Positions 55,076-64,000 of a stretch of DNA of 64,000 bases are shown here, one piece after another. Numbering within the stretch: position 1 is the first letter of the stretch; each line of letters opens with the position of its first letter. The notes under the pieces are model-generated. The model did not search any database. It was given only the letters and a program-made list of their open reading frames with translations, and had not been told where the DNA came from. Both the position numbers and the translations under genes were made by a program. Source of the stretch: Branchipolynoe longqiensis (Eukaryota > Annelida > Polychaeta > Phyllodocida > Polynoidae); the NCBI GenBank assembly GCA_030323885.1, contig CM059192.1, positions 1,309,001 to 1,373,000 of the forward strand, in the 5' to 3' direction.

Positions 55076-55400
55076 TTTGTTTGTTGGAGTTTTACATCTT
55101 GGGAACATCTAAGGTCATATCAGGACAGGTACCGACTTGTGACAGTGTGCTCATGGTGACTTTATGGTGCTGCCCCACTGGGAGATCAGGCTGCCAGCAC
55201 CATGACCCGATATCCCACTTAGTTACATTATCCTGACACTGAGCCAACCAGTCCTTGCCCTATCGTATTGATGCCAAGCGCCTGGCTAGGTAGCGACACA
55301 TATCAATTTTGTAAGTGATTGCTTTGACTCGACCGGGAACCGAACTCCCGACCTTCCGCAGGCGAGGCCCGCACTCTACCGATTCGGCCACCACGCGGAT
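55076..55400 (-). mobile_element. S1 SINE, full length
   Basis: GTTGGAGTTTTACATCTTGG, AACATCTAAGGTCATATCAG, CAGCACCATGACCCGATATC, TTGATGCCAAGCGCCTGGCT and a head with the B-box complement GGGAACCGAACTCCCGACC and the A-box end GATTCGGCCACCACGCGG. Confidence 0.86.
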
Positions 55401-55404
55401 TGTA

Positions 55405-55512
55405 GGTGGGCTGCAGAGAGGGTTGCAGGCGGGTTGCAGACGGGTTGCAGGCGGGTTGCAGACGGGTTGCAGACGGGTTGCAGGCGGGTTGCAGGCGGGT
55501 TGCAGAGAGGGT
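55405..55512. repeat. 11-bp repeat (GGGTTGCAGGC)
   Basis: About nine units of GGGTTGCAGGC or GGGTTGCAGAC, starting immediately beyond the S1 head. Both strands have open frames of 64-90 codons through them. Confidence 0.9.
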
Positions 55513-55839
55513 GGTGTGGATCGATCCGTTCCACATGATTCACCCCGCGTCTGCCCGTCGATTCCATCACGCTTCAGTGACTCCTGACCGACTGTTTCCA
55601 TCCTGGCCGGCTGTGGAACTGCCTCAACCGCTTGACCTGTTTGACCTGCGGGATCTGCTTGACCTACATACTGGCTAATCAGCCTGAGTGGATGTGTGTG
55701 TACGAGGGTACAGCCTGTATAGGTAGGTATGGCTCCCCACTGCACACACCCCCCCACCCCAACACACAGACTGCCGTCTATTTATAGCACACCTTCAGTC
55801 TTGCTGGCCTTTAATCACATGTACATTTCGTGTGGGATT

Positions 55840-56202
55840 TCACAGGCTGGGGTCAGTGCACCTCACTAAAGCGTGTTTTATTTAACGACACCTCTAGAGC
55901 GCATTGATTTTCATCATCAGCTATTGGACGTAAAACATATGGTCATTCTGACATATTTCTTTGGAGGAAACCCACTGCCGCCACATAGGCTACTCTTTCC
56001 AATAAGCAGCAAGGGGCCTTTTATATATGCAGTTTCCCACAGACAGGACATCACTTACCATAGCCTTTGATGAACCAGTTGTAGACCACTGGTTGGAATG
56101 GAAAATAGCCCAAAGTGTAAATGTGTCCACTGAGCAGGATTGATATGATGACCCGTTACCTTCACAGGTGGACCCTCTAATGCCTGAGCTCCGTCCCGCT
56201 CC
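55840..56202 (-). mobile_element. S2 SINE with tRNA-like head
   Basis: TTTATTTAACGACACCTCTA, GAGCGCATTGATTTTC, TTCTGACATATTTCTTTGG, AGCAGCAAGGGGCCTTTTAT, ATGAACCAGTTGTAGACCAC and a head ending GCCTGAGCTCCGTCCCGCT on the plus strand. It is collinear with the copy at 32613. It is flanked by related sequence (GGTCAGTGCACCTCACTA at 55853 and 56224). Confidence 0.84.
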
Positions 56203-56245
56203 CCCGTGGTATTTCATAGGCTGCGGTCAGTGCACCTCACTACGC

Positions 56246-56680
56246 ATAAAACATGTTACAAGAGACAGAGTATTTATTATCAAAGACAATGTACAACAAG
56301 ACGCGCCACTCAGCGCTTTCCTGCGAAATACAGAAAACAAGGTAATTGCACAGGTCCCCTAGCCCAGCCTGACAGCTGTACCATTGAAACAAAGCAGGTT
56401 CCCTAGCCCAGCCTGACTGCTGTACCATCAATGACATTGTATGGCAATTATAGTGTATTATCTCCTAATATTAATAATGAAAAAATATTATAGCATAGTA
56501 AAGTTCAAACATCATCGGACTATGCAACTTTAATCGAAATTACATTTTTGCAAATTTGCACTTTTCAGAATAGTGTAATCAATAATTAATGTTTTCCTTC
56601 TAGCGCTAGAGCTATTTTACCTATGGCGATTTTACCTATGGCGGATTGATATCAAACTAGACTTGGCCGCTAGGGGGCAG
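56246..56680. other. Unassigned sequence with small repeats
   Basis: Two copies of about 40 bp (CCCTAGCCCAGCCTGACAGC at 56358 and CCCTAGCCCAGCCTGACTGC at 56401) are adjacent. An M-TTAA right end (CATCGGACTATGCAACTTTAA, split here as CATCGGACTATG and CAACTTTAA) lies at about 56512-56534. Confidence 0.6.
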
Positions 56681-56820
56681 CGAGTGTGGTGGGAGCAGGC
56701 CGCAAGTGGGGTGGCGTGGGGAGGGGGCGGGGGGGGGGGGGGACGGGCGGGCGGGGCTGGGCTGGTGCCTGGGGGCCCGCGCCGTGGGGGGCCGGAGGGG
56801 GGGGCCCGGGCAGGAGTTGC
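56681..56820. repeat. G-rich low-complexity tract
   Basis: GGGCGGGGGGGGGGGGGAC-type runs and GGGGGGCCGGAGGG, very GC-rich. Frames on both strands (Pro or Gly rich) are incidental. Confidence 0.75.
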
Positions 56821-57059
56821 GTCGGTGTTCTTAGGCTGCGTGGAGTTTTTGTTTCGTTTTGGTTTTTTTGTCCCCACTGTTCTATGTTTTGCGCCATGAG
56901 GTTGTGGTCCTGGTAACCCTAACGGGTGGTCACACCGTCTTTAGAGTATTATTTTTCAACTATTGTGCTTTGGTGTGGGTGCTGCCACCTTTGACTGCCC
57001 ACCCCCACCCCCCACCCCCATCCACCAGCCACCCCATACCAGTCGCTCCCGGGGTGCCG

Positions 57060-57434
57060 ATATCAGTTAGTAGTAGAGCACCTAGACCTCGGGTGCGGAA
57101 CATCGGGGGGTGAGGAGTTCTATTTCCTGGTCGAGGTTCAAAGCCAATTGTACTGTTACAAAGTTGATTTAAGGTACTTGTCATCTTCCTTAGTCGCAGC
57201 GCGCTTGGCATTATTAGGATTAGGGCAAGGAAAGTAGGGACTGGTGGTCTCAGTTGTCAGGAGATAATGTATCTCGGGTGAAGATTATGTGGCGGTCTTG
57301 GTGACACCCAGCCTGAGCTCCCACTGTGAAGGCCACCATTGAAGTGCACACTGTCACTAGTCTGGCGGTCCATGTCCTGGATATGACCTTAGATGTTGTC
57401 GCATGGAATTCGTAACATTTCCAAACAACCAACC
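57060..57434 (+). mobile_element. S1 SINE, diverged with many small insertions
   Basis: TTAGTAGTAGAGCACCTAGA resembles a head, and TGGTCGAGG-CAAAGCCAATTG, ACTTGTCATCTTCCTTAGTC, GGCATTATTAGGATTAGGGC, GATATGACCTTAGATGTTG and a CCAAACAACCAACCAG tail follow in S1 order. Many one- or two-base insertions distinguish it. They may reflect age or poor local sequence accuracy near the following poly-C run. Confidence 0.7.
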
Positions 57435-57437
57435 AGT

Positions 57438-57475
57438 GGCCCCCCCCCCCCCCCCCTCCCCCCCTCGCCCCCCAC
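57438..57475. repeat. Poly-C run
   Basis: A run of C interrupted by single T bases, directly after an S1 tail. Confidence 0.85.
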
Positions 57476-57779
57476 CACCCGACTCTCACTTGCCCCGCGA
57501 GGAGCTGCATGAACGTATCACCGTGAGGGAGTGGTTGTCACGTGACGTCCGTGTCGACGCGGTGCGCCCAGCTGGGGTGTGCTCCTGCCTTCATCCACAT
57601 TGCCCGGGTGGAAGGAAAAGGGCGTCTCCTCACGTCCCGCCCCTTGTCCGTCTCGCGATTTACGGTCTGTCGCCGCGCGTCCTCCCTTCTGTCGTTTTCT
57701 TGGCTTCTCTTCTCGTCCATCTATCCAATCATTCAATCAAGCGTTTCCCCGCCTTCCATTCTAGTTGTAACCGCCACTC

Positions 57780-58470
57780 TTCACTCTCCCCTCCCCCATC
57801 TCCACTCTCCAATCTCCCCTCTCCCATCTCCTCTCTACACTCTCCTCTCTCCTCTCTCTCATCTCTCCCCTCTCCTCTCTCTTCCCCTCGTCCGTCTCTC
57901 CGTCCCCCCCCGTAGGTCCCCCTGGTCGTCGTCTGCTTTGTCTGCCACTCTCTCCTCCCCTCTCCTCTATCCCCTCTCCATTATCCCCTCTCCCCTTTCC
58001 TCTCTCCCTCTCCTCTCTCCACTCGTCTCTTGTCTCTCCACTTTCCGCTCTCCTCTCTCCCCTCTCCCCTCTCAGTTCTCCCCTCTCCGCCTCCTCTTCT
58101 CTTCCCCTCCCCTCCCCCTCTCCGCGTCTCAGCCTTCTTCATCTGTTCCTCTCTGCCCGCCTCTTTAACTTTCCCTCTCTCCCTCTCCTCTCTCCCTCTG
58201 CCCCTCTGCCCCTCTCGCCCTCTCTCCCTCTGCCCCTCTCTCCCTCTGCCATCTCTCCCTCTCTCCCTCTCCTCGTCCTCTCTCCCCTCTCCTCCCTCTC
58301 CCCCTCTCTCCCTCTCCCCCTCTCTCCCTCTCCCCCTCTCTCCCTCTTCCCCCTCCTCTCCCTCTCTCCCTCTCCCCTCTCTCCCTCTTTCCCTCTATTC
58401 TTCGTCTCGCACCCCCCGTGCCCTCCCCTCCTCTCTTGTCTCCCTTCCTCTACTATTCTTTTCCCTCTAA
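57780..58470. repeat. CT polypyrimidine tract of about 690 bp
   Basis: The plus strand consists almost entirely of C and T as CTCTCCCCTCTCCTCTCTCC variants, with few purines. Plus frames of 146-208 codons (Ser, Pro, Leu) are composition-driven. Such tracts can form intramolecular triplex DNA, which is general knowledge and not shown here. Confidence 0.92.
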
Positions 58471-58489
58471 TCCACCTTAGTGCAAGAAG

Positions 58490-58755
58490 TTAACCCCTCC
58501 CCGCGCCTCCACCCGCCTCCACCCGCCCCTCTCCCCGCCTCCACCCGTCCCCCGCCCACCCGCCCCCTCTCCCGCCTCCACCCGCCTCCCCAGCATCTCC
58601 CCCCCCCCCCACCACCGCCGCCCCTTACACCCGCCTCCCCCCTCCTCCCCGCCTCCCCCTGCTCCACACCCCCCACCTCCACCCGCCTCTTGTTTCCACG
58701 TCCGCCTCCCCCACTCCACCCCCCGCCTTCCCCCCGCCTTTTGCCCCCCCGCCCC
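58490..58755. repeat. CCGCCTCCACC-rich tract
   Basis: CCCGCCTCCACCCGCC units of about 16 bp and poly-C segments. All overlapping frames on both strands are low-complexity. Confidence 0.85.
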
Positions 58756-58854
58756 ATCTCCCAGGGTCACGTGGTTCGGGTCACTGCCTCTCCGGTCTCA
58801 GTTACCAGGGATACATCGAGACCCGGATGTTTTTCCCCAGCCTCGCCCGGACGG

Positions 58855-58935
58855 GATGGCCGAGTAGTCAGAGTTAACACACCCCGTGCGGGAGGTCGTG
58901 GTGGTGGTGAGGTCAGAGCTCCCCATGATACCGGC
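58855..58935 (+). mobile_element. Possible S1-type SINE head fragment
   Basis: GGGATGGCCGAGTAGTCAGA is a good A-box-type head start, followed by GTGCGGGAGGTCGTGG. No B box or S1 body follows, so only a fragment is supported. Confidence 0.5.
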
Positions 58936-58984
58936 TTCACTAACAAATAAACACGAACTACACTCACCTCTCCATGAAGAGCGC

Positions 58985-59143
58985 ACCGGATGGAATAGCT
59001 GAGTAGGTAGAGCGCCTGCTCCATCCCTGGCCGAGTCAAATCAATGACTTATCAAATTGATACTTGTCACTACCTAGCCTGGCGCTCAGCATTACTAGGA
59101 TAAGGCAAGGACTGGTTCAGTGTCAGGATAATGTGACTTTAGT
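58985..59143 (+). mobile_element. S1 SINE 5' half with deleted B box
   Basis: Head TAGCTGAGTAGGTAGAGCGC, then a direct jump to CTGGCCGAGTCAAATCAATG, TACTTGTCACTACCTAGCCT, GGCGCTCAGCATTACTAGGA and GTGTCAGGATAATGTGAC. The GGTTCGAATCC box is missing, so pol III transcription is unlikely. Confidence 0.8.
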
Positions 59144-59145
59144 GG

Positions 59146-59235
59146 GTGTTTTTGAAAACGAAGAGCTCAAACCCATACGTCTGCCATTCAGGTACTAGGG
59201 TCTTAACCATTAAGCTCTCTAGGCTGCTGATCTCA
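59146..59235 (-). mobile_element. Possible diverged S3 SINE head
   Basis: GAGCTCAAACCCATACGTCT, CCATTCAGGTACTAGGGTCT and TAACCATTAAGCTCTCTAGG resemble the S3 head on the minus strand, but with many differences. Confidence 0.45.
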
Positions 59236-59339
59236 AGTGGAAATGTGTTATGTAAGCAATGTGTCGCAATTCACGTTAAAAAAGATTCAATTGCGCTTTT
59301 CCTATTTTCAAATGTTGGCAGCTATGTGCTAGTGCCACT

Positions 59340-59418
59340 CATCTAAACCGGAAGTGCCACTCAGCTGAACCGGAAGTGCCATTCAGCTGAACCGGAAGTG
59401 CCACTCAGCTGAACGGAA
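59340..59418. repeat. 22-bp repeat (AACCGGAAGTGCCACTCAGC)
   Basis: Three to four units of AACCGGAAGTGCCACTCAGC plus TG. Each contains CCGGAAGT, which resembles an ETS-factor site. Confidence 0.85.
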
Positions 59419-59460
59419 ATGGCGAGTGGTAGGTGCGGTTCTGGTTGGAGGAGGGTGGCT

Positions 59461-59790
59461 GGGTTGTTGGAATTTTACATCGTGGCAACATCTAAGGTCA
59501 TATCAGGACGGGTACCGACTTGTGACAGTGCACACTCTTGGTGACTTTATAGTGCAGACCCATTGGGAAATCAGGCCACTGGGATGTGACCCAATATCCC
59601 ACCACTCAGTCACATCATCCTAACACTGACTCAAACCAGTCCTTGCCCTATCCTATTAATGCCCAGCGCCAGGCTAGGAAGTGACAAGTAGCAATTTTAT
59701 AAGTCTTTGGTTTGACTCGACCGGGAACCGAACTCCCTATCTCCCGCACACGAGGCCTGCGCTCTACTGATTCGGCCACCGCGCCCGGTA
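59461..59790 (-). mobile_element. S1 SINE, full length
   Basis: GTTGTTGGAATTTTACATCG, CAACATCTAAGGTCATATCA, CAGTCCTTGCCCTATCCTAT, GGTTTGACTCGACCGGGAAC and a head ending GATTCGGCCACCGCGCCC. It is bordered on the head side by a run of about 20 G bases. Confidence 0.86.
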
Positions 59791-60117
59791 CGGGGGGGGG
59801 GGGGGGGGGGGTGGTAAGTGGGACGCAGGCTGCGTTCGTTGTGCGCAGTAATCTAACAAGTCCAGAAAGTAGTACCATATCGCCAGATGGCCAACAGTTA
59901 GGTCATCGGGAGCGTAACCAAGGCAACAGCCAGCACCGTCTGGTGGGGAAAGGTGAAGGATGCATCTATGGACATTTATATAACGGGAGGAGGGGGGATG
60001 GGGAGGGGAGGGGGGCGGGGGCGGGGGCGGGGGCGGTCTCTGTACCGTGCAGGTTACAGGGCACATTTACGGCGGATTGGTCGTGATGCTTGCACTGCGT
60101 TTGATTCGCGGCAGGGA

Positions 60118-60404
<287 letters not shown>

Positions 60405-61160
60405 TTTTTAAACCCGTTCCCCCTGCCTGCCTCCAGCCACTCGCCCTCCAGCCTCGCCACGCACTACTCCTCTACAGCCATTTTCTGAAAGCTGCCTGCA
60501 AAAGTGTTGAAGTGCTGCTGGCTTTTGCAAGTTACCAGCGGCACTTTCTTGGGGAGCAAATAGAGGCTTCACACTGGCAAGAACATGTCAAGACAGGCGC
60601 AAAATTATTTGTCCCCGCAGTGACTGGTCGGGAGATGTTGGGAGTTCCATACATCAACCGCCCTTAATGCTGCCAGAGTGACATGGTTTTCTGTTTAGGG
60701 TTTGCTCCCTTAGCCTTCGGTTCTGTCAAGGACCTGTACCACAAGGCAGTGGTTTACAACTCTGCAGGGCTCCCTGAGGCATTGCTATACCTGCACGGTC
60801 TTGTTACTGCGCTGTTTTCCCGCCAGTCCTCCCCACTCCAGCCTCCACTCCCCTCTCACCACCACAACATCACACCACAACACCACAACACCACACCACC
60901 ACACGCACCCTCACCTCTCACCAACGATCCTCCTTCTTTACACTCCCCTCCGCCCAGACTTATTCTCGTAGGCCTAACTCAGGCCTTGTTGAAGACGGCC
61001 TAAGATAGATGGGGGCCTGACAGGTTCAGCACCCACCTACACCGGCTGTATACATCCACCTACCCACCCCCACACACACATACATGGACAGTACACCCAC
61101 ACACCACACAGACTGCTTACATCCACTCACACCTACACAAGATGCACCCTCGTAACCCCA
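60405..61160. other. Unassigned sequence downstream of poly-C
   Basis: A plus frame reaching 60667 reads SFLKAACKSV-like sequence after the C run, with ordinary codon composition but no family that I recognise. The segment 60683-61003 also has an open frame that becomes a CACCACAACA-rich tract at 60855-60910. A remnant gene or transposon cannot be excluded. Confidence 0.4.
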
Positions 61161-61161
61161 C

Positions 61162-61240
61162 AACGGACGCGGTGGCCGAATAGGTAGAGCGCAGGCTTCC
61201 CGTACGGAAGGTCGGGAGTTCCAATCCCAGCCGAGTCCAA
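61162..61240 (+). mobile_element. tRNA-like SINE head next to repeat X
   Basis: GGTGGCCGAATAGGTAGAGC as A-box region and GGGAGTTCCAATCCCAGCC as B-box region, then GAGTCCAACCAATTG as in S1. The S1 body does not continue; repeat X follows at once. Confidence 0.65.
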
Positions 61241-62378
61241 CCAATTGTAATATCTGCGGAGCTCGGCCGTCAGAGCCCCGGATACCACTACTCTATCCCA
61301 GGTGTGTTCTGACAACTGTCTGTCAGTTCCCACCTGGTGTCCCTCTCAGCAAACTCATAATGCCAGGTACACACCTACCGTTTATCCGCACCCACCTACC
61401 GTATATGATCTAAAACTGCCCGTTTCGCGCACAAAAGTCGTTATGTGTGCGATCCCCTAGCACACCTACTGATTGCGATTCGCGACTTAAAACTCAGTTT
61501 TAGGGCTATAATTGCTTGCTTGCGATTCGCGATTCGAAAAATGAATCGGTTCGTTTTCAGTCGTAAGTGGGACGGGACGGGGTCACGAGTTTTAGTGCGC
61601 GGTAGGTGTGTACTTGGCATTAGGAAGAAAAGGGAAGACAAGTCGCGCAAGATTGACAGTAAAGAAGATGTGCTTTATTGGCATCAACTCCTGTTCACCT
61701 ACTAGCAACCTATCACCCTCACTCCTTACCAACTGCCCACACAGATCCTCATGTCTCTTGCTAGTGTGTATAAGAATCAGTGCCTACAGCCCATTGAACC
61801 TGAGTCCCATGGTTGTTGCACACAGCTCAGTGCCTTTTGAATAGCTGCTGCTAGTTTGTGTGTAGAAAGTGGAGCCTCAGACAGAGTGTCTGGGGTCCTG
61901 GACAAGAGTGCCCAGAGTGGGGTCTGTGTGTCAGGTATAAGGAATGCAGGTGACTGGGCTCCCACAGCCAGCCAATCAGACACCCTCTACAGCCTGGGGG
62001 GTGATGCCCTAATAGGCGGCAGCTGTCACTCAACCCCCAGCTGCAGGTGGTGTCCATAATGTATGCAGGATGGCTGGGAGCACTTGCCCATCGGCCCCGT
62101 GGTAACAGGCAGTTGCAGCAAGTTACAATAAAGATATTAAAAATGTCCTTCCCCTCCACTTGCACTCTTTCTGGTGCATGGAGGGAACATTTCATTAAAC
62201 ATTAACTGTCTCTTAAATATTAACATCACATCACAATCTCGGTCGCTATGTGTTATCACATTTTCCACATAGGCTCTTATGTCAAACAGTGAGTGGGGCA
62301 CCCATTGCTTCTCTGTTACATAACCCTGGTCCCCACTCCGTCACCCGAGAATAGTAATGCTCTTTGCCAATATATAAA
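61241..62378 (+). repeat. Repeat X, copy 2, containing a MITE
   Basis: Collinear with 54017-54974 from GGCCGTCAGAGCCCCGGATA to CCAATATATAA, except for the 261-bp MITE insertion at 61360 and the absence of the extra segment seen in copy 1. Two copies in one window suggest a moderately abundant family. Confidence 0.86.
61360..61620. mobile_element. 261-bp MITE with TA duplication and related empty site
   Basis: The terminal inverted repeats ATGCCAGGTACACACCTACC and its near-complement GGTAGGTGTGTACTTGGCAT cover 21 bp with one mismatch. TA lies at 61358-61359 and 61621-61622. The matching point in repeat X copy 1 (54130-54131) has a single TA and no insert. The interior contains GATTCGCGACTTAAAACTC and related inverted pieces but no transposase. 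TA use fits Tc1/mariner-type elements. Confidence 0.87.
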
Positions 62379-62379
62379 G

Positions 62380-62559
62380 TATCAGTATCAGGATAATGTG
62401 ACTGTGTGGGATATCAAGTTATTGTGCTGGCAACCTGGTCTCCCAGTGGGGCAGCACTATAAAGTCACCACGAGTGTGCACTATCACAAGTCGGTACCCG
62501 CCCTGATATGACCATTGATGTTACTAGAACGTAAAACAACAACAAACAAACAAACAAAA
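62380..62559 (+). mobile_element. S1 SINE 3' half
   Basis: TATCAGGATAATGTGACTGT, GGTCTCCCAGTGGGGCAGCA, CTGATATGACCATTGATGTT and an AAACAACAACAAACAAACAA tail. It is 5'-truncated and joins the end of repeat X. Confidence 0.85.
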
Positions 62560-62576
62560 CGGACGTTACCCTCACA

Positions 62577-63797
62577 CCTACATAGCCTGTCCCCTCGTAC
62601 ACACTCCTATACAAACTGTACCCTCGTTCACACTCCTATACAAACTGTACTCTTGTACACACTCATATACAAACTGTACCCTCGTACACACTCCTATACA
62701 AACTGTACCCTCGTTCACACTCCTAAACAAACTGTACCCTTGTACACACTCATATACAAACTGTACCCTCGTACGCACTCCTATACAAACTGTACCCTGG
62801 TACACACTTCTATACAAACTGTACCCTCGTATACCCCTATACAAACTCTACCGTCGTACACACTCCTATACAAACTGTACCCTCGTACACACTCCTATAC
62901 AAACTGTACCCTCGTACACACTCCTATGCAAACTCTACCCTCCTACACACTCCTGTGCAAACTGTACCCTCGTACACACTCCTATGCAAACTGTACCCTC
63001 GTACACACTCCTATACAAACTGTACCCTCATACACACTCCTATACAAACTGTACCCTCGTACACACTCCTATACAAACTGTACCCTCGTACACACTCATA
63101 TACAAACTGTATCCTCGTACACACTCCTATACAAACTGTACCCTCATACACACTCCTATGCAAACTGTACCCTCGTACACACTCCTATACAAACTGTACC
63201 CTTGTACACACTCATATACAAACTGTACCCTCATACACACTCCTATACAAACTGTACCCTCGTACACACTCCTATACAAACTGTACCCTCGTACACACTC
63301 CTATACAAACTGTACCCTCATACACACTCCTATGCAAACTGTACCCTTGTACACACTCCTATACAAACTGTACCCTCGTACACACTCCTATACAAACTGT
63401 ACCCTTGTACACACTCATATACAAACTGTACCCTCGTACACACTCATATACAAACTGTATCCTCGTACACACTCCTATACAAACTCTACCCTCGTACACA
63501 CTCCTATACAAACTGTACCCTCGTACACACTCCTATGCAAACTGTACCCTCGTACACACTCCTATGCAAACTCTACCCTCGTACACATTCCTGTGCAAAC
63601 TCTACCCTCGTACACACTCCTGTGCAAACTCTACCCTCGTACACATTCCTATACAAACTGTACACACTCCTATGCAAACCGTACCCTCGTAGACACTCCT
63701 ATGCAAACTCTACCCTCGTACACACTCCTGTGCAAACTGGACCCTCGTGCACACTCCTGTGCAAACTGTATCCTCGTGCACACTCCTGTGCAAACTG
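62577..63797. repeat. 29-bp minisatellite, about 42 copies
   Basis: The unit is CCTCGTACACACTCCTATAC plus AAACTGTAC, with variants CTCATATAC, CCTATGC and CCTGTGC that cluster towards the right end. Three units (87 bp) are open, so plus frames of 427, 328 and 245 codons coexist (TPIQTVPSYTLLYKLYPRTHSY). These are repeat translations. Confidence 0.96.
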
Positions 63798-64000
63798 ATA
63801 TTGTTGCACCTAGTAAACATTTATCGCTGTATAGAAGGGAATATTACGGAGTCAATTTAACAGGGCCTGTTACTGAGAAAGCCTATGGTGTCAGAGTTTT
63901 GGCGTGCTTTCCAAAATTAATTTTGCATGGTTGTACTTCAATTATCTCAAAAGTTAGCCATTTAAAATAAACGTTACTTCAAACTAAAGTAACGTATATT
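63798..64000 (-). mobile_element. M-TTAA MITE, cut by the window edge
   Basis: AGAAGGGAATATTACGGAGT, GTCAGAGTTTTGGCGTGC, CTCAAAAGTTAGCCATTTAA and ACTTCAAACTAAAGTAACG match the family in minus orientation. The remaining end lies outside the window. Confidence 0.8.

Noticed and set aside
61162..61240. Possible tRNA gene
   Set aside because: It has S1-type head sequence and GAGTCCAACCAATTG after the B box, so it is a SINE fragment joined to repeat X.
62515..63970. Frames of 245-427 codons over the 29-bp repeat
   Set aside because: All three plus frames are open because three units (87 bp) lack stops. They are translations of a minisatellite.

Overview
This window looks like a repeat-dense intergenic or heterochromatic stretch of an animal genome, most likely a mollusc or other lophotrochozoan. 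The reasons are the lack of bacterial gene organisation, several tRNA-derived SINE families, non-LTR retrotransposons of the L2-like, RTE-like and I/Nimb-like types, many MITEs, and a very heavy load of minisatellites. The mollusc assignment rests on my recollection of similar SINE sequence in gastropods and bivalves, and is an inference. I found no convincing host protein-coding gene, rRNA or functional tRNA gene. The only substantial proteins that resemble known families belong to retrotransposons.

Layout. 1-3720: a 31-bp minisatellite, a CAC/CCA-rich tract, and a SINE whose body has expanded into an 87-bp array. 3.7-10.2 kb: MITEs with TTAA ends (one inserted inside another), a SINE fragment, a G-rich 81-bp minisatellite, and an L2-like LINE tail. 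10.2-25.4 kb: nearly continuous tandem repeats (GT-rich, 131-bp, 17-bp, 26-bp, 18-bp, 19-bp AC-rich, 38-bp and 34-bp units), broken by SINEs and a MITE inside the 26-bp array. 25.4-37.3 kb: an accessory-like mix of MITEs, nested SINEs, LINE tails, a PIF/Harbinger-like MITE with many internal CATACGCT motifs, and a 9-bp minisatellite. 37.4-44.7 kb: a broken palindrome interrupted first by a truncated RTE-like tail and then by a nearly complete 5.6-kb I/Nimb-like LINE. That LINE has a 16-bp target-site duplication, a gag-like ORF1 with three zinc knuckles, and an ORF2 with endonuclease, reverse transcriptase and RNase H, broken by one frameshift at a run of eight Gs. 45-53.5 kb: 41-bp, 19-bp, 17-bp and 31-bp arrays. 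54-64 kb: two copies of a dispersed repeat of about 1 kb (one with a 261-bp MITE inserted), further SINEs, polypyrimidine and poly-C tracts, and a 29-bp array.

I use these names for repeat families. S1, S2 and S3 are tRNA-derived SINEs. S1 has the body motif GTCAAACCAATGAC and the 3' motif GATATGACCTTAGATGTTG. S2 has a body reading TCTAGAGCACATTGATT on its complement. S3 has a head reading GGTGTAATGGTTAGCAC. M-TTAA is a MITE with ends like TTAAAGYTGCATAGTCCGA. M-GATA is a MITE with ends GATAAAAGATTC. Repeat X is the dispersed repeat of about 1 kb. Plus orientation of M-TTAA is that of the copy at 6413.

Functionally, the elements relate to each other by nesting rather than by pathway: LINEs supply reverse transcription that SINEs could borrow, and MITEs depend on transposases not encoded here. 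Most long open frames lie in minisatellites, whose repeat units happen to lack stops, and they should not be read as genes. Roughly two fifths of the window is tandem repeat. No clearly new biological system was found. The strongest observations are insertion-history evidence: a TTAA insertion with its host element on both sides, a MITE with a related empty site in the same window, and a doubly interrupted palindrome.
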